Assembly: GCA_002862165.1 (NCBI GenBank)
Contig: PKCL01000058.1
Location: 1-9,251 of the forward strand
Length of the DNA: 9,251 bases
Reading direction: 5' to 3'
Source: Planctomycetaceae bacterium
Lineage (GTDB): Bacteria; Planctomycetota; Planctomycetia; Pirellulales; UBA1268
Part shown: one piece after another, positions 1-6,977 of the stretch
How positions within the stretch are numbered: the stretch's first letter is position 1
How the letters are laid out: each line of letters starts with the position of its first letter
Notes under the pieces: generated by a model
What the model saw: the letters and a program-made list of their open reading frames with translations, nothing else
Database searches by the model: none
Told to the model about the DNA's origin: nothing
Program-made: the position numbers and the translations under genes

Positions 1-521
1 CTGTTGCACGATTTCGGGCTGAATCGTTAGCAGACTTCAAACCTCGACCGAACTCACCAATTTTTCTCTTGGAAGGAATTGAAAAGCCGGGAAACCTTGG
101 TGCCATTTTTCGTACCGCTGATGCGGCTGGATTCGGTGGTGTTATTATCTGTGGGCAGGGAACCGATGCCTCGAACCCTGCTGTCATTCGAGCAAGCCTA
201 GGAACAGTGTTTCATGTTCCTGTTGCATGCGATACGTCTGTTGCAGCAATTCAGTGGTGCGAGCATCACCAACCAAATATTGTTGCCGCCACCCCCGTCG
301 GCACTACTGACTGGCATGCAGCTGAAATGGCAAAACTGCCAGCTATTTTGCTCGGAAGTGAAGCCCATGGAATCTCTTCCCTCTGGTTCGATGCCGCAAA
401 GAATAAAAAACTTGTACTTGAGACGGTTGCTCTTCCGATGCTTGGCCTTGCTGATAGCCTCAATGTTTCGGCCACGGCTGCCGTACTTGCCTATGAATCT
501 GTGCGACAGCGAAACGCGTAA
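1..521 (+). CDS. SpoU/TrmH-family RNA 2'-O-ribose methyltransferase, 3' part (5' end outside window)
   Basis: Predicted SAM-dependent methyltransferase of the SPOUT class, modifying ribose 2'-OH in rRNA or tRNA. The reading frame is open from the first complete codon at position 3 to the TAA at 519-521, giving 172 visible residues. All three SpoU motifs are present: motif 1 as EKPGNLGAIFRTADAAG with its conserved Asn and Arg (visible residues 27-43), motif 2 as LLGSEAHGIS, and motif 3 as LPMLGLADSLNVSATAA near the C-terminus; the last two form the SAM-binding trefoil knot. An in-frame TTG at 69 could be taken as a start, but it lies inside the first conserved beta strand (PIFLLEGIEKPGNLG), so the gene certainly begins further left. 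Any N-terminal substrate-binding domain is outside the window. The family call is firm; whether it acts like RlmB, TrmH or another member cannot be decided. The next gene follows after 34 bp on the same strand. Confidence 0.93.
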   Translation, partial: VARFRAESLADFKPRPNSPIFLLEGIEKPGNLGAIFRTADAAGFGGVIICGQGTDASNPAVIRASLGTVFHVPVACDTSVAAIQWCEHHQPNIVAATPVGTTDWHAAEMAKLPAILLGSEAHGISSLWFDAAKNKKLVLETVALPMLGLADSLNVSATAAVLAYESVRQRNA

Positions 522-555
522 ACACAAAACAACCATGTGAAAGTACTTTGATACT

Positions 556-1803
556 ATGACTGAAGAAAAGGATTTAGCAGACACTACCTTGCTTGCTGCA
601 GAACTCACTGCGACCCTCGAAGAGCATGGGACAGACGCGATGTTTCAAAAACTGGAGGATTCACTTCGACACGCTGGCCGTTGGCATAGTCTCTTTGATG
701 TGCAACTCTTACGGGCTCGGGCATCCCTGAAATTACCCCTCGCCGGGCCGTTAACGAATACCGATGCCACAGCCAAGAAAACACTCGACGAAAAAACAAT
801 TGCCGCATGTCGTGACGTCGGCTGGAAACTCTTTAATGAAGGACAGATTACTTCCGGATGGATGTATCTGCGAGCGTCTGTCGAAACCCATGAGATCGTG
901 GAAAGACTTGGTCACATAGCTTCCCGGCTTCTTGAGCAAGATGAGTCTGCATCGAATGACGAGGAGTATCAGCCACTTCAGGAAATTATCCAATTGGCTC
1001 TTTGGGAAAATCTCGACCCGGCTCTTGGTATTCGAGTCATGCTGGCTGCCCAAGGGACCTGTAATGCTGTAACGGCTTACGAACAGTCGATCGCTGGACT
1101 TCCACCGGCACAACAAGAACCTGCTGCCACAATAATGGTGCAACATCTTCATGACGAGATATTCGAAAATCTAGGCAAAGACCTTGCCGAACGCAAACTC
1201 ATTGACCCTGCTCTCATCGATGACATAAAGGCTCGCCAAGGCACAATCACTGATCTTTTAGAGGCCGCAGGTGGACTTTCTGACGAAGAAAGCATTCATG
1301 TTGATGCCTCACATCTTCAGGCAGTGCTTCGTTTTGCAAGAATATGTACTAATGCGCATGATATTCAGCTCGCGCATGCCCTGGCATGCTATGCGTGTCG
1401 GTTACCACCTGACTTTCAGTATCCTGGCGAGACACCATTTACTCATTTCGGAGTAGCATCTCGTCTGTTCTACTCTGCACAACTAGGTAAAGAAGTAGAT
1501 CAATCTATTGCATTCTTCCGACAAGAGGCAGAAGAGGCAAATGAGTATGAGGCCCCTGCCGCCTGGGATGTGCTTGCTGTCTTAGCAGCTCGTATCGATC
1601 GACCAGCTGTAGCACTTGATGCCATCCTTGCTCGACCCACAGAAACAGCCCACACACAAAATTCGGCGATGGCTGCGACCCTACCACCATTGATCGAACT
1701 TTCACACAAGGCAGCTGGTGGCGAAAAGTTAAGAGCAGCGTGTATTGAGCGTGCTGACATAATTACTTACGCTGCCTCGCTGGCTCGTGATTGCACGCAA
1801 TAG
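556..1803 (+). CDS. Conserved hypothetical protein, alpha-helical TPR-like, HVDASHL motif (planctomycete-type)
   Basis: This 415-residue protein has no signal peptide or membrane segment and is probably cytoplasmic. It is predicted to be almost entirely helical and acidic, with repeat-like helix pairs such as GWKLFNEGQITSGWMYLR (89-106), which resembles a TPR hairpin. A second conserved-looking block is IHVDASHLQAVLRFAR (247-262), containing H248, D250 and H253; a third covers 294-325 (from PFTHFGVASRLFYSAQLG onward). It resembles a family I associate with planctomycete genomes annotated only as hypothetical; that link is recall, not a search. No catalytic motif is recognised, and the His/Asp cluster could be structural or metal-binding. 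The ATG at 556 is preceded by only a weak purine stretch (GAAAG, 12 nt upstream). The short gap to the methyltransferase suggests co-transcription. Function unknown. Confidence 0.88.
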   Translation: MTEEKDLADTTLLAAELTATLEEHGTDAMFQKLEDSLRHAGRWHSLFDVQLLRARASLKLPLAGPLTNTDATAKKTLDEKTIAACRDVGWKLFNEGQITSGWMYLRASVETHEIVERLGHIASRLLEQDESASNDEEYQPLQEIIQLALWENLDPALGIRVMLAAQGTCNAVTAYEQSIAGLPPAQQEPAATIMVQHLHDEIFENLGKDLAERKLIDPALIDDIKARQGTITDLLEAAGGLSDEESIHVDASHLQAVLRFARICTNAHDIQLAHALACYACRLPPDFQYPGETPFTHFGVASRLFYSAQLGKEVDQSIAFFRQEAEEANEYEAPAAWDVLAVLAARIDRPAVALDAILARPTETAHTQNSAMAATLPPLIELSHKAAGGEKLRAACIERADIITYAASLARDCTQ

Positions 1804-1837
1804 GAAATAGTGTGCTTATCAGGAAACAGTGTGCTGA
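1802..1837. repeat. Imperfect 19-nt tandem duplication across the stop codon of the 556-1803 gene
   Basis: AGGAAATAGTGTGCTTATC (1802-1820) is followed directly by a near copy starting AGGAAACAGTGTGCTGA (1821-1837). The copies share AGGAAA, one mismatch, then AGTGTGCT. The TAG stop at 1801-1803 lies at the first copy's left edge. It appears to be a small local duplication in the convergent junction; no function is evident. Confidence 0.6.
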
Positions 1838-1897
1838 AACTTTGTCCAGGAGTTACTTCGAACAGCCTGCCACTGAAGAGTCTCGTGCAGAGCAGCA

Positions 1898-2278
1898 TCA
1901 GGGTTTCCAAAAATCAAACCAGCCATGTGGGCCACAGGTTTGACAGGTGCCCTCAGTTGCATAGCCGCACTGCTTTGGTGACCGAAACCCTTTCCCTGGG
2001 GTCATCTGCCATGGTGCGAGAAGATCGAGTGATGGTGACTGAAAGCATCCACCTGTCCATTCATTACGGCAGTTACAGGGATCTGGATGAAAAGGTTCAT
2101 CACAGAGCGACCCCCAATAACGAGGACCGCATCCTGTATCACCACACGGCGACGTTTTCCCACCGTACGGCCCTTTGCACTTGCTGCACTCACCAGCATT
2201 TGCAGAACAAAGAAACTGCCCACTTGAGCAAAGAAAAATGCTAACCAAGAGGCACAATCGTAAAGCAGAATTTTTCAT
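1898..2278 (-). CDS. Secreted cysteine-rich small protein (planctomycete-type)
   Basis: This is a 126-residue exported protein. The N-terminus is a Sec signal peptide: short basic start (MKNSALR), hydrophobic core at about 8-24, and a signal peptidase I-like site after SANA (residue 28). The mature part of about 98 residues has 11 cysteines (31, 34, 45, 50, 59, 68, 70, 78, 104, 112, 115), including CSKC and CQTC pairs, plus CGPRYWG (50-56), DEPFHPDPCNC (60-70) and LLAPWQMTPGKGF (86-98). I associate this GPRYWG / DEP..PDPC / LAPW pattern with planctomycete secreted hypotheticals. A lipoprotein is unlikely because no proper lipobox precedes the hydrophobic-region cysteines. An in-frame TTG at 2299 would add seven residues before the signal peptide; the ATG at 2278 gives a better n-region, though neither has a clear Shine-Dalgarno. 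It lies 124 bp downstream of glgA on the same strand. The cysteines could bind metal or form disulfides; the function is unknown. Confidence 0.82.
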   Translation of the reverse strand: MKNSALRLCLLVSIFLCSSGQFLCSANAGECSKCKGPYGGKTSPCGDTGCGPRYWGSLCDEPFHPDPCNCRNEWTGGCFQSPSLDLLAPWQMTPGKGFRSPKQCGYATEGTCQTCGPHGWFDFWKP

Positions 2279-2402
2279 AAAGAGGTTATCGACAAGCAAT
2301 GCATGACGCTGTTTAGGAAAAGAATTCTACTGGTAACGACTCTATGGATTCGCCAGATTTACAAAGCATCCCACCTTCCGCGAATTACCCCAATCGGTCG
2401 AA

Positions 2403-3893
2403 TTAGCGTACGTCCACAACATCAACAGGGGCATTCGCAAGTGCCTGACTATAAACTTCCTGGTATTTCCGGGCACTCACATCCCAAGACCAGTCCTGCT
2501 GCATGACACAACGAATCAGTTCCTGCCACAGCTTTGTATTCCGATGAGCATCAATCGCTTGCCGAACTGCTGCCTCCAGAGTTGCTGGTTCGAATGCATC
2601 AAACACAAAACCACTTGCAGTGCCATCCGCACATGTCTGATCACTCACATTTACTACGGTATCTACAAGACCACCTGTAGCTCGAACGATTGGAATCGTG
2701 CCGTAACGAAAAGCATAAAGCTGCGCTAGGCCACATGGTTCATACTGGCTTGGCATGAGCAAAATATCTGCTGCTGCCTGAATCAAGTGTGCCAGCACTT
2801 CATCAAAACCAATCACCACATCAATGGCTTCTGGATACTGAGAGGAAACGATCTTAAGTGATTCCTGAAATTGTGGGTCACCGGCACCCAGTACGACAAA
2901 TCTTGCCATGCCTGATCCAGCCATACGATGAAGCAGATCAATAACAAGACTGACACCCTTCTGCTCTGCGAGACGACCGACAAAAGCCAAAAGCGGTCGT
3001 TCGTCAGGAGCAGCATGTCCGAGTCGAGCGGCAAGAGCGACTCGCGCTGCGTACTTTCCATCCTGGACATTATCAATACCATAATGACACGGAATAAATT
3101 CATCAGCTTTCGGGTTCCACAACTTAGTATCAATACCATTCACTATGCCCGTCAAATCGGACGCACGTTCTTGGAGTACTCCCTCAAGTCCACAACCACC
3201 CGGAGCAGCCTGTATCTCTTTTGCGTAGGTTGGACTGACTGTAGTTATCTGATCTGCGAAAACAATTCCGGCTTTAAGCATATTAAGCTGGCCATAGAAC
3301 TCAAGTTGCCGCCAGTTGAAGTACTTCCAGTGAAATCCTGTGAGAAGCATATCCCAATGCCAAAACATTCCCTGATACCCAACATTATGTATCGTAAGAA
3401 TTGAGCGAGCCTCTGAGAGCGTCGGCCATGATTTATAAAGAAGTTTTTGGTACGCCGGTACAAGGCTCGTTTGCCAGTCATGGCAATGGATAATGTCAAA
3501 AGGATCCGGCTGTCTTGCAGCCAACTCCATCACTGCCCGTGAAAAGAAAATAAATCGTTCAGCATTGTCGGTATAATCCTCCGCGCCTCCGTAAAGGGTA
3601 TCTCGATCAAAACAATGCTTATTCCCAACAAGAAACACCTTATGGTTTTGATTGGGAAGAGAACATGAATAGACAATGGCTTCAAGAGTTCTTTTTCCGA
3701 CAGGCACCGAAAACTGTATGTTTGTTTTTTGGATTGGCAGATTTTTCTCGAAAACCTCGCGGTAGGCGGGTACAACAAGCGTACAATCACAACCAGCACG
3801 CCCGAGCGAATCTGGTAGCGCACCGGCAACATCGGCTAGCCCACCGGTCTTGGCAAACGGTGTTGCCTCGCTAGAAACCTGCAGCACCCGCAT
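2403..3893 (-). CDS. glgA: Glycogen synthase (ADP-glucose starch/glycogen glucosyltransferase)
   Basis: This GT5-family, GT-B-fold enzyme transfers glucose from ADP-glucose to the non-reducing end of an alpha-1,4-glucan, the elongation step of glycogen synthesis in the cytoplasm. The 496 residues match full-length bacterial GlgA. Visible landmarks are the N-terminal KTGGL loop with K15 (ADP-glucose binding), HCHDW at 136-140, TIHNVGYQG at 167-175 with H169, TTVSPTYAKEI at 217-227, VNGID at 251-255, and the C-terminal GRLAEQKG at 306-313 with R307 and K312. PSQYEPCGLAQLYAFRYGT (381-399) carries E385, equivalent to the catalytic-domain glutamate of E. coli GlgA, and ATGGLVDTV follows. No key residue is missing. 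The ATG at 3893 has a GGAGG 11 nt upstream. No glgB, glgC or glgP is adjacent; the divergent neighbour resembles a carbohydrate-binding domain. ADP-glucose preference is assumed from the family. Confidence 0.97.
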   Translation of the reverse strand: MRVLQVSSEATPFAKTGGLADVAGALPDSLGRAGCDCTLVVPAYREVFEKNLPIQKTNIQFSVPVGKRTLEAIVYSCSLPNQNHKVFLVGNKHCFDRDTLYGGAEDYTDNAERFIFFSRAVMELAARQPDPFDIIHCHDWQTSLVPAYQKLLYKSWPTLSEARSILTIHNVGYQGMFWHWDMLLTGFHWKYFNWRQLEFYGQLNMLKAGIVFADQITTVSPTYAKEIQAAPGGCGLEGVLQERASDLTGIVNGIDTKLWNPKADEFIPCHYGIDNVQDGKYAARVALAARLGHAAPDERPLLAFVGRLAEQKGVSLVIDLLHRMAGSGMARFVVLGAGDPQFQESLKIVSSQYPEAIDVVIGFDEVLAHLIQAAADILLMPSQYEPCGLAQLYAFRYGTIPIVRATGGLVDTVVNVSDQTCADGTASGFVFDAFEPATLEAAVRQAIDAHRNTKLWQELIRCVMQQDWSWDVSARKYQEVYSQALANAPVDVVDVR

Positions 3894-3904
3894 CCGAATA
3901 AAAT

Positions 3905-3909
3905 CCTCC
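3905..3909 (-). promoter_or_regulatory. Ribosome binding site of glgA
   Basis: On the minus strand GGAGG lies 11 nt before the glgA ATG at 3893. The spacing is on the long side but usable. It supports this start, which also places KTGGL at the position normal for GlgA. Confidence 0.6.
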
Positions 3910-3988
3910 GTAGACCCTTGTCCTACCGATCACAAACGAAACCCGCTACTGTGTAGCATACCCTCCAGCCTTGGAGATGACCTCCTCC

Positions 3989-3993
3989 GAAGG
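3989..3993 (+). promoter_or_regulatory. Ribosome binding site of the 4002-4649 gene
   Basis: GAAGG with 8 nt spacing to the ATG at 4002 is a good Shine-Dalgarno match and supports that start. Confidence 0.6.
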
Positions 3994-4001
3994 TACTCAA
4001 T

Positions 4002-4649
4002 ATGCCACTTGTAAACCCTGCTAGCGTCTTTAATCTCCGTTTCCCATGCCCTTGGAAGGAACGGCTTTGGCCTCCAGCGGAAAGCCATCTCGACAAGGCA
4101 TGCTATTTACCGCGACTCGCTGGGATTACTGATGTTCCGGATATTCTTGAACTTGCCGTTGGGTGGAATGAAGCAGGACTAGGCGTCCGTGCAAAAGTTG
4201 AAGGACTTTCAGGAAACAGATGGTGTCAGCCAACCAAACCAGAGGATAGCGATGGACTTCATCTCTGGATCGCCACTCGCCCAACGGGGGAAAGCCACCG
4301 CGCAGGTCGTTTCTGTCGGCGACTCGCCCTCCTTCCCACCGGTGGTGGAAAATCTGCTGACAAACCAGTTGCTGTCGCTGCACAAATCCCGCGAACCAGT
4401 GAAGAGGCCTCCTCACTGCCCCCTGATGCAGTTTTCATAGAAGCCGTCAATTCATCAACCGGTTGGCAGATAGAGGCTTTTCTCACGGCACCCGCACTTC
4501 CAGGGTGGGACCCTGAAGAAAGTCCACGACTTGGTTTTTTTGCAGCAACAATCGATCGACGACTCGGCAAAATACCGGCCTTTGCACCACCCGAATTCCC
4601 TTGGGATAGTGACCCGACAACATGGGCAGAGTTGCGGCTTATCAGGTAG
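4002..4649 (+). CDS. DOMON/CBM9-like (carbohydrate-binding family 9-like) domain protein
   Basis: This 215-residue single-domain protein has no signal peptide or membrane segment. It resembles the beta-sandwich DOMON / CBM9-like proteins often found in planctomycetes as stand-alone hypotheticals. The supporting segments are the GWNEAGLGVRAKVEG strand pair (54-68), RWCQPTKPEDSDGLHLWIAT (73-92), SHRAGRFCRRLALLP (98-112), the RLGFFAATIDRRLG strand (176-189) and the C-terminal FPWDSDPTTWAELRLIR (199-215). These domains bind sugars or, in some members, heme. The family assignment rests on recalled pattern, and no ligand is predictable. Lack of an export signal argues against a role in extracellular polysaccharide degradation. 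Its divergent placement beside glgA makes a link to intracellular glucan possible but unproven. The ATG at 4002 has a good Shine-Dalgarno. It converges on the helicase gene, with 75 bp between the stop codons. Confidence 0.8.
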   Translation: MPLVNPASVFNLRFPCPWKERLWPPAESHLDKACYLPRLAGITDVPDILELAVGWNEAGLGVRAKVEGLSGNRWCQPTKPEDSDGLHLWIATRPTGESHRAGRFCRRLALLPTGGGKSADKPVAVAAQIPRTSEEASSLPPDAVFIEAVNSSTGWQIEAFLTAPALPGWDPEESPRLGFFAATIDRRLGKIPAFAPPEFPWDSDPTTWAELRLIR

Positions 4650-4653
4650 TGAA

Positions 4654-4676
4654 ATAGCACAACATATTTCTGCTAT
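4654..4676. terminator. Weak hairpin in the convergent junction, possible bidirectional terminator
   Basis: ATAGCA (4654-4659) and TGCTAT (4671-4676) form a perfect 6-bp inverted repeat around an 11-nt loop, five bases after the stop of the 4002-4649 gene and between two convergent genes. The stem is AT-rich and lacks a T-run on either side, so it is a poor intrinsic terminator. Location is the main support. Confidence 0.22.
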
Positions 4677-4724
4677 GAAAGTGCTGGGGACCCTCTTAAG
4701 CATTCTCTCAATTAGGCACCTGTT

Positions 4725-6848
4725 TTAATAAGGGCCTTCAACAGATTTTCCTAATGACTGAACATGAAGCCGTGCCGGCGGCAAGCTCTTGTGAAAAATT
4801 TTCCCGTATGGCTTGGTGATCATTCGTGGATCAAGAATAATCACACGTCCACGATCCTCTCGAGTTCGGATCAATCGTCCAAACCCCTGTTTCAATTTAA
4901 TAATTGCCTCAGGTAATTGGTATTCAGCGAAAGCATTACCACCCGCCTGCTTGATGGCCTCAATACGAGCCGCAACAAGTGGACGGTCGGGCACTGCAAA
5001 AGGCAGGCGTGGAATAATTACTTGAGTGAGCAAATCACCAGGAAGATCGATGCCTTGCCAGAAACCATCAGTACCAAGAAGAACTGCCTGCGGGCTATCC
5101 CGAAAATCCTCGAGCATCTGACTACGAGAAAGCCCATCAGCCTGACTCACAAGCCGAATCTTGTTGCGAATACAGAATCCAGTGAGTTCACTCGATGCTT
5201 TGGCAAGTGCCTGATGGCTCGTGAACAACACCAGCGTTCTGCCACATTGATCGACTACAAACGATCGAAGCATTTCTGCAACAGCTCGATCATAGCTTTC
5301 CCTACTACTTGGATCAGGCAGTCGGTTTACAAGAATAAGTTCTGCTTGTGATTCATAATCGAATGGACTATCCAACTGACGCCTAATCGCTGATTCAACG
5401 CCAAGCCTCTGGCACAGATAGTGAAAACCTGTCTTTTTTGCACTTTGCTCGGACTCTGTAAGAAACGCATCATCTGGCGATTGTCCTTGAGTTTCTGTAG
5501 AAAGCGTCGCGCTCGTAAGCACCACGGTATCGACTTTACTAAAAAGTTCTCGCCGCAAGACACCACTTACGTCAATTGGAGCACTTGCCAGTTTTACACG
5601 TGGTGCACCCCGACGACTATTTGCTAATTCGACCCACCAGACGCTACCAGGATCATCCTGCTCAAGCCACATACGGATCGAACCCGCTTGTGATATCAAA
5701 CGATCTGCAAGTGACTGAAAATCCTGTCTTTCAGCATCACTCGAAAGTCGATCAGCTACTCCTCTTACCTTCCGACCAAGTGCCAGAAGTGCTTCTCCCA
5801 ATGTGTTGGTAACAAGACGTGGCTCTGAAATTCGCCATGGCCCATCACCACGATGCGCGACCGCGAGAACAACTTCAGAAAAAAAGTTTTCTGCAATACG
5901 ACGAGCCTGAATAACATCAGGCCTCACATCATCTAGTTTATAGTGCACAAGCAAACCACGATTTGTTCGCTCGTTGTAAAGTCGTGAAAGAAGTCGCTCA
6001 ACTGAGACACTCGACAATCCAACACCAAGATGATCACTGGCGACTGACTCGACCATATGTGCTTCATCAAAAATAACAATGTCGTACTCCGGAAGAAGAC
6101 TTGCTCCACTCTGACGCAAGGCAAGATCCGAAAAGAATAATGCATGATTGACAACAAGAACCTGCGCATTATTCATACGCCTTCGAGCCGCAAAATAATG
6201 ACAATCGTTATACCGAGGACAGGCTCGACCCATGCAGTTTCCGGAGTCGCTATGAACTTCATCCCAAACTGAGCCTCGCGGAATTGTTGGCAGGTCTGAC
6301 AATGACCCATCGCGAGTTTCTTCTGACCACTCGAGGAGTCCTTCTAACTCAGCGACTTCTTCATCATATTGAAAGAGGCTTCCTTGACGCTCTTTCGCGA
6401 GAGCCAGACGACGAAGACTGACATAATTGCCACGCCCTTTGACCAACACGGCTGAAAACTCACGTGGCATCACAGCAGAGACTACTGGAATGTCTTTTCG
6501 GATCAGTTGTTCCTGTAATGCAATCGTGTGTGTTGCAATAACAACCCGGCGTTGACTCTTTCCATTTTTCTTCTGGGAGTCCTTACTTTCCTGTTCACCC
6601 GCCGGTTGATTTTCTGGCTGACACTCTTCTGAATCTGTCTGATCAGCTGTTGCGGCAAGTACCGCGGGTATCAGATACGCGAGGCTTTTTCCGGTTCCAG
6701 TCCCAGCCTCGATGATCGCATGCTTTTTTTGATCAATTGCTTCTTCCACCAGATCAGCCATAACGACCTGCTGGGGCCGTGACTCCCAGCCCGGAATGCG
6801 GGCAGCAAGGCGACCGTTTGGCATTAAAAAAGATGACGATGAATCCAT
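4725..6848 (-). CDS. dinG: DinG-family ATP-dependent DNA helicase (XPD-like, superfamily 2)
   Basis: This 707-residue helicase is close to E. coli DinG in length. DinG/YoaA proteins are 5'-3' helicases that resolve R-loops, forks and G-quadruplex structures. Motifs run in order: Walker A EAGTGTGKS (47-55), motif Ia ATHTIALQEQL (105-115), KGRGNYVSLRRL (137-148), the cysteine cluster CMGRACPRYNDC (205-216), DEAH (261-264), LTSATLS (444-450), GTDGFWQGIDLPGD (592-605) and QGFGRLIRTREDRGRVIILD (654-673). The C205-x4-C210-x5-C216 spacing equals that of E. coli C194, C199 and C205, but the fourth iron-sulfur ligand (E. coli C120, in its KGRGRYVCP) is Ser144 here. A charged, probably disordered insert (about 68-100) separates motifs I and Ia. 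The start is ATG at 6848; ATG nine codons in is an alternative. The symbol is a family-level name, as paralogues such as YoaA cannot be excluded. Confidence 0.93.
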   Translation of the reverse strand: MDSSSSFLMPNGRLAARIPGWESRPQQVVMADLVEEAIDQKKHAIIEAGTGTGKSLAYLIPAVLAATADQTDSEECQPENQPAGEQESKDSQKKNGKSQRRVVIATHTIALQEQLIRKDIPVVSAVMPREFSAVLVKGRGNYVSLRRLALAKERQGSLFQYDEEVAELEGLLEWSEETRDGSLSDLPTIPRGSVWDEVHSDSGNCMGRACPRYNDCHYFAARRRMNNAQVLVVNHALFFSDLALRQSGASLLPEYDIVIFDEAHMVESVASDHLGVGLSSVSVERLLSRLYNERTNRGLLVHYKLDDVRPDVIQARRIAENFFSEVVLAVAHRGDGPWRISEPRLVTNTLGEALLALGRKVRGVADRLSSDAERQDFQSLADRLISQAGSIRMWLEQDDPGSVWWVELANSRRGAPRVKLASAPIDVSGVLRRELFSKVDTVVLTSATLSTETQGQSPDDAFLTESEQSAKKTGFHYLCQRLGVESAIRRQLDSPFDYESQAELILVNRLPDPSSRESYDRAVAEMLRSFVVDQCGRTLVLFTSHQALAKASSELTGFCIRNKIRLVSQADGLSRSQMLEDFRDSPQAVLLGTDGFWQGIDLPGDLLTQVIIPRLPFAVPDRPLVAARIEAIKQAGGNAFAEYQLPEAIIKLKQGFGRLIRTREDRGRVIILDPRMITKPYGKIFHKSLPPARLHVQSLGKSVEGPY

Positions 6849-6977
6849 GGCAACAATCTACACGGAAAGTGGAAACGCCCGCCGAAAAGCGTTGGTAGAC
6901 TATTCTTTCGTGATTCTTAAAAAATCGACTTTCCAATACAAAACTAGAAATCCTCGACGTACACGACAGATGTCATT
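6849..6977. promoter_or_regulatory. Divergent intergenic region between dinG and argH
   Basis: These 129 bp separate two divergent genes and must carry both promoters. On the plus strand TTGGTA (6892-6897) and TCTTAA (6915-6920) are 17 nt apart, but the -10 match is poor. AACGC (6874-6878) and GCGTT (6889-6893) form a 5-bp inverted repeat with a 10-nt loop. No ArgR- or LexA-type box is recognisable, and neither gene has a strong Shine-Dalgarno. Confidence 0.35.

Larger units (their letters stand above)
3894..4001. promoter_or_regulatory. Divergent intergenic region between glgA and the DOMON/CBM9-like gene
   Basis: These 108 bp must hold the 5' control signals of both divergent genes. I could not identify a convincing -35/-10 pair on either strand. 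A short inverted repeat CTCCA-GCCT-TGGAG (3963-3976) lies just upstream of the plus-strand Shine-Dalgarno. CCTT at 3969-3972 could alternatively pair with AAGG at 3990-3993 and mask that site. The structure is small and may be chance. Confidence 0.35.

Noticed and set aside
69..71. TTG as start codon of the methyltransferase
   Set aside because: The upstream frame is open to the window edge and encodes the first half of the conserved PIFLLEGIEKPGNLG strand, so the true start is outside the window.
198..608. A 136-codon minus-strand open frame over the methyltransferase
   Set aside because: It is antisense to SpoU motifs 2 and 3 and has no recognisable features.
1804..1897. Search for a rho-independent terminator between the convergent genes
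   Set aside because: No GC-rich stem followed by a T-run was found on either strand.
1810..2244. A 144-codon plus-strand open frame opposite the cysteine-rich gene
   Set aside because: It has no signal, domain or recognisable composition, and it lies antisense to a frame with a signal peptide and motif-rich cysteine pattern. It is a shadow.
2279..2402. Promoter for the cysteine-rich gene in the gap after glgA
   Set aside because: On the minus strand TTGTAA-like and TAGAGT-like hexamers exist but with wrong spacing (about 14 nt), so no promoter is called. The gap also shows no terminator hairpin.
2928..3404. A 158-codon plus-strand open frame inside glgA
   Set aside because: It is entirely antisense to highly conserved glgA sequence and shows no family features.
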